DNA of 64,000 bases from JAUUSJ01 sp964439395 (lineage in GTDB: Bacteria > Bacillota > Clostridia > Lachnospirales > Lachnospiraceae), in NCBI GenBank assembly GCA_964439395.1, contig CAYTNV010000015.1:1-64000 (forward strand), read 5' to 3'. Positions 52,762 to 60,509 of the stretch are shown piece by piece; positions within the stretch are counted from its first letter, which is position 1; each line of letters begins with the position of its first letter. Position numbers and translations under genes: made by a program. The notes under the pieces are model-generated. The model was given only the letters and a program-made list of their open reading frames with translations. It made no database searches and was not told the origin of the DNA.

Positions 52762-53835
52762 ATGAAAAAGCATGGAGGAAATGTCTACGAGAAAGCAAAG
52801 ACATTAGGAATAAAAAAAGAAGAGATACTTGATTTTTCGGCCAATATTAGCCCGCTTGGAATTCCCACAGGAGTGAAGCAGGCGATGATAGAAAGTATCG
52901 ATGAGCTCATTCACTATCCAGACCCAGACTGTGTGGAATTAAAAAAAGCCATAGCTAAGGTAGAGAGTGTAAGAGAAGAGGTTGTAGAATGTGGAAATGG
53001 TGGAGCCGATTTATTATTTCGTCTGGCAGTAGCCCTAAAGCCAAAGCGAGTTTTACTTCCAGCACCTACTTTTGTGGAATATGAGGAAGCAATGAAAGCA
53101 GTGGACAGTGAAATCCAATATATAACTTTAGATGAACAATTCAAACTTTGTCCAGATTGGGTGAAAAGGAAGCTTAAAGAGGGGACGGAGCTTTTTATTT
53201 TATGTAATCCGAATAATCCGACAGGATTATTGACAGAGAGAGAATATATTTTAGAAATTTTGGAAGAGGCAAAAAAGGTCGACTGTCATGTATTAGTCGA
53301 TGAATGTTTTTTAGAATTATATGAAAGAGAAACAGAATATTCTTTAAAACCATATTTAGAGCAGTATGAGAATTTAATGATTTTAAAATCTTTTACAAAA
53401 TTATATGCAATTCCGGGAGTGAGACTTGGCTATGTTTTAAGCAGCAATAAAAAAATTTTAGAGAAAATAAAAGCATCTGGACAGGCGTGGTGTGTGAGCC
53501 ATATTGCACAGCAGGCAGGAATTGCCGCCTTAAAAGAAAAAGAATATAAAAAAGAGGTAATTAAGCTTATTGCCAGAGAGAATTTATTTTTAAAGCAGAG
53601 CTTGCAGGAACTTGGAATTGATGTATTAGATGGTGTAGTAAATTACTTGTTTTTTTATACGAGGCAAAAAGATTTAAATGATAGGTTGGAGAGAGAGTCG
53701 ATTTTAATTCGAGATTGCAGTAATTATCAGGGACTAGAAAAAGGATATTTTCGAGTGGCAGTAAATAATCGAGAGGAAAATATAAAATTAATAAAAGCGT
53801 TAAAGAAGATAAAAAACGAAGTGGGAGGATTTTAG
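52762..53835 (+). CDS. cobD: Threonine-phosphate decarboxylase-like aminotransferase
   Basis: PLP enzyme of the class I/II aminotransferase fold, 357 residues, assigned as L-threonine-O-3-phosphate decarboxylase that makes aminopropanol phosphate for CbiB. HGGNVYEKAKTLGIKKEEIL and 'LDFSANISPLGIPTGVKQAM' are the CobD-type start. CGNGGADLLFRLA, LCNPNNPTGLLTEREYI and the PLP lysine in LKSFTKLYAIPGVRLGY follow. HisC has a similar fold, but the HGGN start and the position between cbiB and cbiP favour CobD. cbiP begins immediately after the stop. Confidence 0.9.
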   Translation: MKKHGGNVYEKAKTLGIKKEEILDFSANISPLGIPTGVKQAMIESIDELIHYPDPDCVELKKAIAKVESVREEVVECGNGGADLLFRLAVALKPKRVLLPAPTFVEYEEAMKAVDSEIQYITLDEQFKLCPDWVKRKLKEGTELFILCNPNNPTGLLTEREYILEILEEAKKVDCHVLVDECFLELYERETEYSLKPYLEQYENLMILKSFTKLYAIPGVRLGYVLSSNKKILEKIKASGQAWCVSHIAQQAGIAALKEKEYKKEVIKLIARENLFLKQSLQELGIDVLDGVVNYLFFYTRQKDLNDRLERESILIRDCSNYQGLEKGYFRVAVNNREENIKLIKALKKIKNEVGGF

Positions 53836-55890
53836 ATGGCAGCAAAAGTAATTATGGTGCAGGGGACAATGTCTAATTCGGGAAAGACATTTGTTACAGC
53901 AGGACTTTGCCGTGTGTTTAAACAGGCAGGTTATAAGGTTGCACCGTTTAAGGCACAAAATATGGCATTAAATTCCTATATCACAAAAGAAGGTTTAGAA
54001 ATTGGAAGAGCACAGGCAATGCAAGCTGAGGCGGCTATGATAGAGCCAACCCATTATATGAATCCAATTTTACTAAAACCGACGAGTCATATGGGTTCTC
54101 AAGTTATAGTGAATGGAGAAGTGTTCGCAAACTTAAGTGCCAAGGAGTACTATGAGAAAAAGCGAAGTCTAAAAAAAGATGTTATGACGGCCTTTTGTCA
54201 CCTCGCAGAAGAGTATGATATTATCGTGATTGAGGGAGCGGGAAGTCCAGCGGAGATTAATTTAGCCGAAGATGACCTTGTAAATATGGGAATGGCAAAG
54301 ATGGCGGATGCCGATGTGTTTTTGGTGGCGGATATTGATCGTGGTGGGGTGTTTGCCTCCGTATATGGGACGATAAAATTAATACCGCCAGAAGACCAAG
54401 AACGTATAAAAGGCATTATTATTAATAAATTTAGAGGAGATATTGCTATTTTAGAGCCAGGTCTAAAAATGATAGAAGATTTGGTAAACATACCAGTAAT
54501 TGGAGTTTTGCCGATGGAGAAGATTGATGTGGATGACGAAGATAGTCTATCAGAGCGACTAAATCAAAAAACGATTCAGGAGGGAATTGACGTGGCAGTT
54601 ATTCGTCTTCCTCATATTTCAAATTTCACGGATTTTAGTGTATTTGAGTTAGTGGACGGCGTATCGCTTCGCTATGTGACAGAGAAAAAAGAATTACGAG
54701 ATCCAGATTTAATTTTGCTTCCAGGTACAAAAAATACAATGAGTGATATGCGATGGCTAAAGGAAAGTGGATTAGAGGGAGCAATTATTCGAGCATCGGC
54801 AAAAACGAGAGTAATCGGTATTTGCGGGGGATTTCAGCTCCTTGGAAAAGAGTTAAAAGACCCTTATAATGTAGAGTATGGAGGAGAGATGGAAGGTCTC
54901 GGGCTTTTAGATATTACAACTATATTTGAGGAAGCAAAGACGAGAACTCGTATTACCGGAACTATTTTAGAATCTTCTAATTTATATCAACTAGAAAATC
55001 GAGAGCTGGAAGGTTATGAGATTCATATGGGTGTGACAAAAAATCTCGGTGAGGCTAAGCCGTTGATTGAACTTTCAGATGGCAGAATAGATGGATTTCG
55101 AAATGAGACAGGTTCTGTCTGGGGAAGCTATCTTCACGGAATATTTGATAATGAGTCGCTGCTTTTTGGGCTTGTACATCAAATTATGGAAGAAAAGGGA
55201 ATCGATCCTTCGGATAATCATCTAAGTATTGCAGAATATAAGGAAATCCAGTATAATAGACTAGCAAATTTAGTTCGAGAAAACATGGATATGAATTATA
55301 TATATGAGCTTTTGAAAAAACAAGAACTTCGACAAAAAATAAAAGAGAAAAATATAGATGGGGTGGCAGAGCAAAAAGGTTACGTTCATTTATATTGCGG
55401 AGATGGAAAAGGAAAGACTACATGTAGTATGGGACTTTTAGTGCGAGCCGCTGGAAGTGGAAAAAAAATTCTTTTATATCAATTTATGAAAAATAATTCC
55501 AGTAGTGAGAGAAAGATAATTTCTGGTATTCCCAATGTAACTATTTTGCCAGGTGATGATGAGGTAGTCTTTACATTTCGTATGACAAAAGAGGAAAAGG
55601 ATGCAAAAAAAGCGGAGAATAATGCGATAATTCATAAAATTTCTAGTATGATGAAAGACTATGATATAATTGTCTTAGACGAGGCACTCTATGCAATTAA
55701 AAATGGAGTGTTGTCGGAGGATATTGTACTAAAAATGTTAGATAACCGTCCAAAAAATATAGAGGTTGTATTATCTGGGCGTGATCCTAGTGATGCGATG
55801 ATAGAAAGAGCAGATTATGTATCTGAAATAAAAAAAATAAAGCATCCATTTGACCAGGGAGTAAAGAGTCGCATAGGAATAGAAAAGTAG
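53836..55890 (+). CDS. cbiP/btuR: Fused cobyric acid synthase and corrinoid adenosyltransferase
   Basis: 684-residue bifunctional protein. Residues 1-500 are CbiP: VQGTMSNSGKTFVTAGLCRV, VAPFKAQNMALNSYITKEGL, VFLVADIDRGGVFASVYGTI, the amidotransferase Cys in VIGICGGFQLLG, and 'SVWGSYLHGIFDN'. It amidates four side chains. From about 515 it becomes a BtuR/CobA-type cob(I)alamin adenosyltransferase: GYVHLYCGDGKGKTTCSMGL with its P-loop, DIIVLDEALYAIKNGVL, VVLSGRDPSDAMIERADYVS and ending KHPFDQGVKSRIGIE. The halves are joined without a stop by a basic helical linker. The product is adenosylcobyrate, ready for CbiB. Confidence 0.95.
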   Translation: MAAKVIMVQGTMSNSGKTFVTAGLCRVFKQAGYKVAPFKAQNMALNSYITKEGLEIGRAQAMQAEAAMIEPTHYMNPILLKPTSHMGSQVIVNGEVFANLSAKEYYEKKRSLKKDVMTAFCHLAEEYDIIVIEGAGSPAEINLAEDDLVNMGMAKMADADVFLVADIDRGGVFASVYGTIKLIPPEDQERIKGIIINKFRGDIAILEPGLKMIEDLVNIPVIGVLPMEKIDVDDEDSLSERLNQKTIQEGIDVAVIRLPHISNFTDFSVFELVDGVSLRYVTEKKELRDPDLILLPGTKNTMSDMRWLKESGLEGAIIRASAKTRVIGICGGFQLLGKELKDPYNVEYGGEMEGLGLLDITTIFEEAKTRTRITGTILESSNLYQLENRELEGYEIHMGVTKNLGEAKPLIELSDGRIDGFRNETGSVWGSYLHGIFDNESLLFGLVHQIMEEKGIDPSDNHLSIAEYKEIQYNRLANLVRENMDMNYIYELLKKQELRQKIKEKNIDGVAEQKGYVHLYCGDGKGKTTCSMGLLVRAAGSGKKILLYQFMKNNSSSERKIISGIPNVTILPGDDEVVFTFRMTKEEKDAKKAENNAIIHKISSMMKDYDIIVLDEALYAIKNGVLSEDIVLKMLDNRPKNIEVVLSGRDPSDAMIERADYVSEIKKIKHPFDQGVKSRIGIEK

Positions 55891-56015
55891 TAAAAGTTGG
55901 TAAAATATCATATTTGTAAAAACATACAATATATGCGATGATATAAGAAACAATGATTGGATATGTTTGCTTGATGAGAATTTCATAGTAAAAAAAGAAA
56001 AGAGGAAAAGGGAGT

Positions 56016-56912
56016 ATGAGTTTTACGATACTTGCAGGCCCCTTAATTGGGGCTATTATTGGATACTTGACAAATAATATTGCAGTGAAAATGCTGTTTC
56101 GTCCGTTACATCCAATAAAGATAGGAAAATACACTCTGCCCTTTACTCCTGGAATTATTCCAAAGGGGCAAAGTAGATTAGCTAAGGCAGTGGGAGAAGC
56201 TGTAGGAAATAATATTTTAACAGAAGATGTATTTGAGGAAAAATTGCTCTCCGATGAGACAATTGGGAAAATTGAAGTTTATTTAGACGAATTTTTTGAT
56301 AAGGAAAAAGAGAGCGATACGACACTTGAGGAGCTTTTAGGAATGGTAAGCAGCCCAGAGATAGCTGCAGATCAGATTAATATGGCCAAGGCATCTATTA
56401 CGGAGAGAATGACGAGAAAGATAAAAGAGGCAAATCTCGGAGCGATTGTTTCTGCGGCGGTAATTAATGCTGCAAAGAAAAAGATTGCTGGAAGTTTTCT
56501 AGAGATGATGGTAAGTGATAATATGTTAAACTCCATTGCCGGATATGTGGAGGAAAACGTTGACGAATATATCGAAGAGAATGGAGAAGAAGTCATTGGA
56601 AAGATGGTAAATGATGAGGCAGATAATTTAATGAGTAAGACAGTTGGAGAAGTTGTGACAACGATGGATCATAGCAGATTTAACTGGAAGGAGATTATTA
56701 TCAATGCTTATAAGAAGGCTGTAAGCACGAAGGGGAAAGAGATAGTGCAGCAGCTTAATATTCCAAAGATGGTGGAAGATAAGGTAAATGCAATGGATGT
56801 GATAGAGCTTGAGGAGCTTGTTATGTCAGTTATGAAAAAAGAGCTGAATGCGATTGTGAATCTTGGAGCGTTAATAGGATTTGTTATGGGATTATTAAAT
56901 TTATTATTTTAA
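56016..56912 (+). CDS. DUF445 family membrane protein
   Basis: Protein of 298 residues of the DUF445/YheB family. The N-terminal 'ILAGPLIGAIIGYLTNNIAV' with KMLFRPLHPIKIGKYTLPFT and PGIIPKGQSRLAKAVGEAVG is the family hallmark. A long helical central region follows, and a C-terminal hydrophobic segment (LGALIGFVMGLLNLLF) suggests anchoring at both ends. The function is not established. It follows the cobalamin cluster after 125 nt. That gap contains a segment (55959-55992) similar to the hemL leader. Confidence 0.85.
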   Translation: MSFTILAGPLIGAIIGYLTNNIAVKMLFRPLHPIKIGKYTLPFTPGIIPKGQSRLAKAVGEAVGNNILTEDVFEEKLLSDETIGKIEVYLDEFFDKEKESDTTLEELLGMVSSPEIAADQINMAKASITERMTRKIKEANLGAIVSAAVINAAKKKIAGSFLEMMVSDNMLNSIAGYVEENVDEYIEENGEEVIGKMVNDEADNLMSKTVGEVVTTMDHSRFNWKEIIINAYKKAVSTKGKEIVQQLNIPKMVEDKVNAMDVIELEELVMSVMKKELNAIVNLGALIGFVMGLLNLLF

Positions 56913-57079
56913 TGAGTTAAAGAAGTTAGCTATGAGTAAGTAGCAAAGAGAAAAAATATCTGCTTTGCTAAATTTACAATGAAATATCAAAAAAGAAAGG
57001 GGGAAGTGAATCATAGCAGCAAAGTTATAGACCTATTATTAGATTGTGCAAGAGTATGAAAGGAAGAAGAGGTATGAAA

Positions 57080-57829
57080 ATGAAAAAAGTATTTTTACCT
57101 GTATTGGCAGCAGTTTTTGTATTTGCCTTGATGCTTACATCAAATCAGGCAATGGCAGCGGAGAAAAAAGTAGATGGAGTTTATGTTGGAACTCAGTCAG
57201 CGGATGAAGATTCTATTGCGGCAACTTATAAATATATTACAAACTGTAAATATTATGTTTCCATGAAAAAATCTGCAAGCAGCAGTTCAGCAACGAAAAT
57301 ATATGTTCCTTATGGGCATAGAGTAACTTATTTGGGGAAGAAAGGAAGTTACTCTAAAGTTAGTTTTTATAATGTGATGAATAAAAAAACTTATACTGGA
57401 TATATTAAGTCGTCTAATTTAGCAAGTTCCATGTATGTTTATTATGCGGATGCGTATATCGCATTTATGAAGTGGAGAGGTATGAGTGGTAAGGTATATT
57501 ATACTATGGATTTTGTGGGACCTCGTAGCTCAGCTGGAATTCCATTGACATTACTCACAGCAAATTCTAGCAAAGCAAGTGGACGTACAATTTATATGTA
57601 TGTTTATAATAATGGAGCGGTAAGAAGAGTTGAATTTAACGGAAAATCAGGAAAATATACATTGACTCCTTCAGGAAAATGGCTTGTTTATAATGATTAT
57701 TATTTAGCGTATAAGCAGAGTTCCAAAAAATATAGAGTTTTAAACTGGACTTCTAGTACAAAGGCTAAATTAGTTACAAAAACATCTTCTCCATCTGTCT
57801 ATACATTAACTTTTAAAAAATTCAAATAA
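57080..57829 (+). CDS. Small secreted protein with SH3-like region
   Basis: Exported protein of about 250 residues. Signal peptide MKKVFLPVLAAVFVFALML, cleaved after NQAMAA. A Ser-rich stretch (SMKKSASSSSATKIYVPYGH) opens an SH3b-like fold (RVTYLGKKGSYSKVSFYNVM), followed by Tyr-rich strands and a basic end (LVTKTSSPSVYTLTFKKFK). AAGAGG lies 7 nt ahead of the ATG at 57080; ATGs at 57074 and 57056 are in frame. Its overall Tyr/Ser/Lys-rich style resembles the secreted protein at 29434. A terminator follows. The function is unknown, possibly wall-associated. Confidence 0.7.
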   Translation: MKKVFLPVLAAVFVFALMLTSNQAMAAEKKVDGVYVGTQSADEDSIAATYKYITNCKYYVSMKKSASSSSATKIYVPYGHRVTYLGKKGSYSKVSFYNVMNKKTYTGYIKSSNLASSMYVYYADAYIAFMKWRGMSGKVYYTMDFVGPRSSAGIPLTLLTANSSKASGRTIYMYVYNNGAVRRVEFNGKSGKYTLTPSGKWLVYNDYYLAYKQSSKKYRVLNWTSSTKAKLVTKTSSPSVYTLTFKKFK

Positions 57830-57879
57830 AATAATAAATAATATTAATTTTATTTAAATATCAAAGATCAAAAGAAAAA

Positions 57880-57914
57880 AAGGGGCTGTCGATTCACGAA
57901 TTGATATGCCCCTT
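57880..57914. terminator. Terminator between convergent genes
   Basis: AAGGGGC/GCCCCTT arms enclose a further pair (ATTCACGAAT). The left side is preceded by an A run and the right side by CTAG, so it could stop transcription in the minus direction and, less well, in the plus direction. Confidence 0.5.
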
Positions 57915-57969
57915 CTAGGTAGACAAGTAAAATAACAAAAGCTTGCTCAAATACAAAAATAAAAATTAT

Positions 57970-58503
57970 TTATTCTTCGTCTTGTTCCTGCGCCTTTAAA
58001 ATTTCACTCAATGTATTAATAAAGGAATCAGAATCTGTATTTGCAGATGTTTCTTTGTTTTGATTCGACATAAGGATTGGTAAAAGTTTTAGGAGCATTT
58101 CTTGGGTATTTCCGTTATTGGAATTAGAGGATGAATAATTAGCAGGGAAAATATCTGGATTATTTCTCATAAGTTCGGTGTAAGTTTGGTACATTTTTAT
58201 AATATTTCGCATCGTAAGAATCTGGTCGATTTGTTCTGCCATTTCTGGATTGCTATTGTTTCGAAGTGTTGCAAGAAGTGAGTCAATATTTGGAGTGTTA
58301 TTTTCGAATCCGCAGGCAGATAATTTTTCCTCGTCATCGAATTCAGTGAGTATCTTTCTGATTTCCAGAAATTTAATCGAGAGAGCTAAAGGCTTTCTTA
58401 GCTGCTCTCCTATGTATGGCATAATAGATTCTAGCATGGAAAGCTGATTGTCCTGTAAAAACTGTTGTAGGGCAAAAATTTCTTTTTGGGTAGATTCCTC
58501 CAT
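57970..58503 (-). CDS. Hypothetical helical protein
   Basis: Protein of 177 residues, no signal or membrane helix. The N-terminal half is helical with regularly spaced hydrophobics (IFALQQFLQDNQLSMLESIM, PLALSIKFLEIRKILTEFDD). A Ser/Asn-rich hinge (NYSSSNSNNGNTQ) leads to a second helical part and an acidic tail (KAQEQDEE). GGAGCCATTCTTTT lies upstream of the ATG. The organisation resembles small Clostridial proteins encoded beside spore or envelope genes, but no family is recognised. Confidence 0.6.
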   Translation of the reverse strand: MEESTQKEIFALQQFLQDNQLSMLESIMPYIGEQLRKPLALSIKFLEIRKILTEFDDEEKLSACGFENNTPNIDSLLATLRNNSNPEMAEQIDQILTMRNIIKMYQTYTELMRNNPDIFPANYSSSNSNNGNTQEMLLKLLPILMSNQNKETSANTDSDSFINTLSEILKAQEQDEE

Positions 58504-58588
58504 AAAAGAATGGCTCCTTTCTATACATTATGACAAACATTTTGCCATATTTCACATATGCTATAGATATGAGAGGAGGGAAAATTTT

Positions 58589-58717
58589 ATGCATACATTT
58601 TTAGTAGAAGAAGAAAATACGATTTATGAGATTGATTTAGAATGTCAAAGAAGACGTGAGGAGGAAAAAAAGAAAAAAGAAAACGAAGAAAAAGGGAAAA
58701 AACTAAAACAGAAATAA
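58589..58717 (+). CDS. 42-residue charged peptide
   Basis: Small frame MHTFLVEEENTIYEIDLECQ, followed by a run of Arg/Lys/Glu to the stop. GAGAGGAGGG at ideal spacing and a strong terminator 22 nt downstream show that it is a real transcription/translation unit despite its size. It starts 86 nt from the divergent helical protein gene. The N-terminal half could form a short beta hairpin and the rest a charged helix. The function is unknown. Confidence 0.55.
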   Translation: MHTFLVEEENTIYEIDLECQRRREEEKKKKENEEKGKKLKQK

Positions 58718-58739
58718 ATAATATAATATGAAAATGGAA

Positions 58740-58787
58740 AAGAAGAGGAATTTGAGATAGATATAATCTAAATTCCTCTTCTTTTTT
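58740..58787 (+). terminator. Strong rho-independent terminator
   Basis: AAGAAGAGGAATTT pairs perfectly with AAATTCCTCTTCTT and is followed by TTTT. Confidence 0.85.
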
Positions 58788-58800
58788 GTTTTCATATTCA

Positions 58801-58898
58801 GGGCTGTCACAAAATAAATTTTTCATATAAGATAAAATAGTTGTGAATCAATAGACTACAACTATATCTTATTAAAATTTTATATTTTGCAGCATCCC
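58801..58898. repeat. Imperfect palindromic intergenic repeat, copy 3
   Basis: GGGCTGTCACAAAATAAATT at the left pairs with the complement of AAAATTTTATATTTTGCAGC plus ATCCC at the right, and an inner stem AGTTGT/ACAACT with ATAAGAT/ATCTTAT flanks is present. It is the best preserved member of the three-copy family. Confidence 0.6.
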
Positions 58899-58969
58899 CA
58901 ATATTTTTCTTAAATTATTGTGTATTAGGAAAATTGGATTGTTTTGCTAAGCTTTATTAAGAAGCTAGA

Positions 58970-59191
58970 TTAGCATCCACATCCGCAGCTACTTCCACTA
59001 CCGCCATTGCAGCAGCATAAGAGAAGAAGTAAAGGTAAGATACATTCGCAAGAACCACCGCCGAAATCGAAGCAGTCGCCAAATCCATTACCATTGCCGC
59101 AAGAGCAGAGTAAAAGGATTAAGATTAACCAGGAACTTCCTCCGCCATTAGAACAAGAATTGGAGCAGTTTGTTGCAGCTAAATCACTCAT
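58970..59191 (-). CDS. Cys/Gly-rich small protein
   Basis: 73-residue peptide (MSDLAATNCSNSCSNGGGSS...). Two leucine-rich hydrophobic stretches (WLILILLLCSCG and CILPLLLLLCCC) alternate with Gly/Asn/Cys segments, ending GGSGSSCGCGC. The GGAGG of an upstream in-frame ATG acts as the ribosome site of the ATG at 59191, which is therefore the likely start. Similar Cys-rich peptides in Clostridia are often labelled 'chorion class high-cysteine protein'. It may be a membrane- or spore-associated metal or disulphide protein. A modified-peptide precursor is possible, but no modifying enzyme is nearby. Confidence 0.6.
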   Translation of the reverse strand: MSDLAATNCSNSCSNGGGSSWLILILLLCSCGNGNGFGDCFDFGGGSCECILPLLLLLCCCNGGSGSSCGCGC

Positions 59192-59500
59192 GTTTATATC
59201 CTCCATAAATTTTATTTACAGTTTATAGTATGTGAGAAGGGAAAAAGTGTGTCATAAAATCTAATTAAGAATGAGAATTATAGGATATTATAAATAAAAT
59301 GGATTTCTATAAATGAAAATCATATTGCTTTTGAGGTGGATGAAGCTTCTCTATGTAAGAAAAATGTAAGGTTGACATAAAAAGAGGGAAAGTATAAAAT
59401 TTTAAATAAGATATAGTTTATAAAATTATTAATGAGGATAGAAATTTTTTGTTTTAGAAAAAGGATAATAAAGTAAGTTATATATCGGAAAGGAGGAAGT
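59192..59500. other. Divergent intergenic region
   Basis: 309 bp between the minus-strand Cys-rich gene and the LRR gene. TTGACA at 59372-59377, a 17-bp spacer and TAAAAT at 59395-59400 form a strong promoter toward the LRR gene. No clear promoter for the Cys-rich gene and no other structure were seen. Confidence 0.6.
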
Positions 59501-60502
59501 GTGAAATTGTCGTTAAAAAATGTATTAGAAAGAACAATAGTTACGGTGTTTTTATTGGCAGCAATTTATCTTAGTTGGATGATAATTGGAGATGCAAAAG
59601 AAATTGTTGAGATTGATACAGTATCTGTTCAGAAGAAAGTTGTGGAAAAAGGAATTTGTGGAAAAAAGGCGATATGGAGCTATTATGAAGATGGAACTCT
59701 TATAATTAAGGGAATTGGCGATATGGAAAATTATCGCTTTGAGGAGAATCATAAAAAAGAATATCCATGGGCAAAGTATAAAAGTAAAATCAAAAAAGTG
59801 ACGATAGAAAAAGGAATTACAAGTATAGGAGATATGGCATTTTATGGTCTGGACAATATAAAATCAGTTGAGTTACCAGATGGTATTTTAGAAATTGGAA
59901 GAGGAGCATTTAGCGGATGCGCTTCATTAAAAGAGGTTATATTTCCAGATACTGTAAAAGAGATAGATGAGTATGTATTTGAGGAATGCAGAGCTTTGAA
60001 AAAAATAAAACTTGCGGATCAGATTTTGGAAATTCCAAAGGGAGCCTTTTCCGCCTGTGAAAGTTTAGAAGAGATCCAATTGCCAAAAGAATTAGAATCA
60101 ATAGAGGAAATGGCATTTATTGATTGCACAGCTCTTATTAAAATTGAATTACCTGAAAATGTGAAGGAGATAGAGGCAAATAGTTTTTATCGGTGTATCG
60201 CTTTAGAGAAAGTAGAGTTGTCAGAGCAATTAGAAAAAATACCAGATGATGCTTTTTGCGGATGTATTTCCCTAGAAGAGATGATTGTTCCAAGCTCTGT
60301 GAAAGAGATTGGAGAGGCAGCTTTTGGTGCCTGCGATAACTTAAAAAAGGCAACTATAAAATCTGATAAAATAGAGATAGAGGAAAACGCTTTTGACGGA
60401 TGTGATAATATAAGTATAATTGGCAAAAAGGGGAGTCAAGCACAAAAATATGCTGAGAAATATGATATTATATTTAAAAGTTTAGAGGAAGAGAAAAAAT
60501 AA
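59501..60502 (+). CDS. BspA-type leucine-rich-repeat surface protein
   Basis: Exported or membrane-anchored protein of 333 residues from a GTG start with GGAGG four nt ahead. N-terminal hydrophobic segment IVTVFLLAAIYLSWMIIG. An opening domain (GICGKKAIWSYYEDGTLIIK, YPWAKYKSKIKKVTIEKGIT) typical of BspA proteins precedes eight LRR_5 repeats of 23 residues (IGRGAFSGCASLKEVIFPDT, IDEYVFEECRALKKIKLADQ, IEEMAFIDCTALIKIELPEN and others). A SQAQKYAEKYDI cap follows. The repeats resemble those fused to the kinase at 20914. Likely adhesion or binding outside the cell. It has its own strong promoter. Confidence 0.85.
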   Translation: MKLSLKNVLERTIVTVFLLAAIYLSWMIIGDAKEIVEIDTVSVQKKVVEKGICGKKAIWSYYEDGTLIIKGIGDMENYRFEENHKKEYPWAKYKSKIKKVTIEKGITSIGDMAFYGLDNIKSVELPDGILEIGRGAFSGCASLKEVIFPDTVKEIDEYVFEECRALKKIKLADQILEIPKGAFSACESLEEIQLPKELESIEEMAFIDCTALIKIELPENVKEIEANSFYRCIALEKVELSEQLEKIPDDAFCGCISLEEMIVPSSVKEIGEAAFGACDNLKKATIKSDKIEIEENAFDGCDNISIIGKKGSQAQKYAEKYDIIFKSLEEEKK

Positions 60503-60509
60503 ATTTGAT

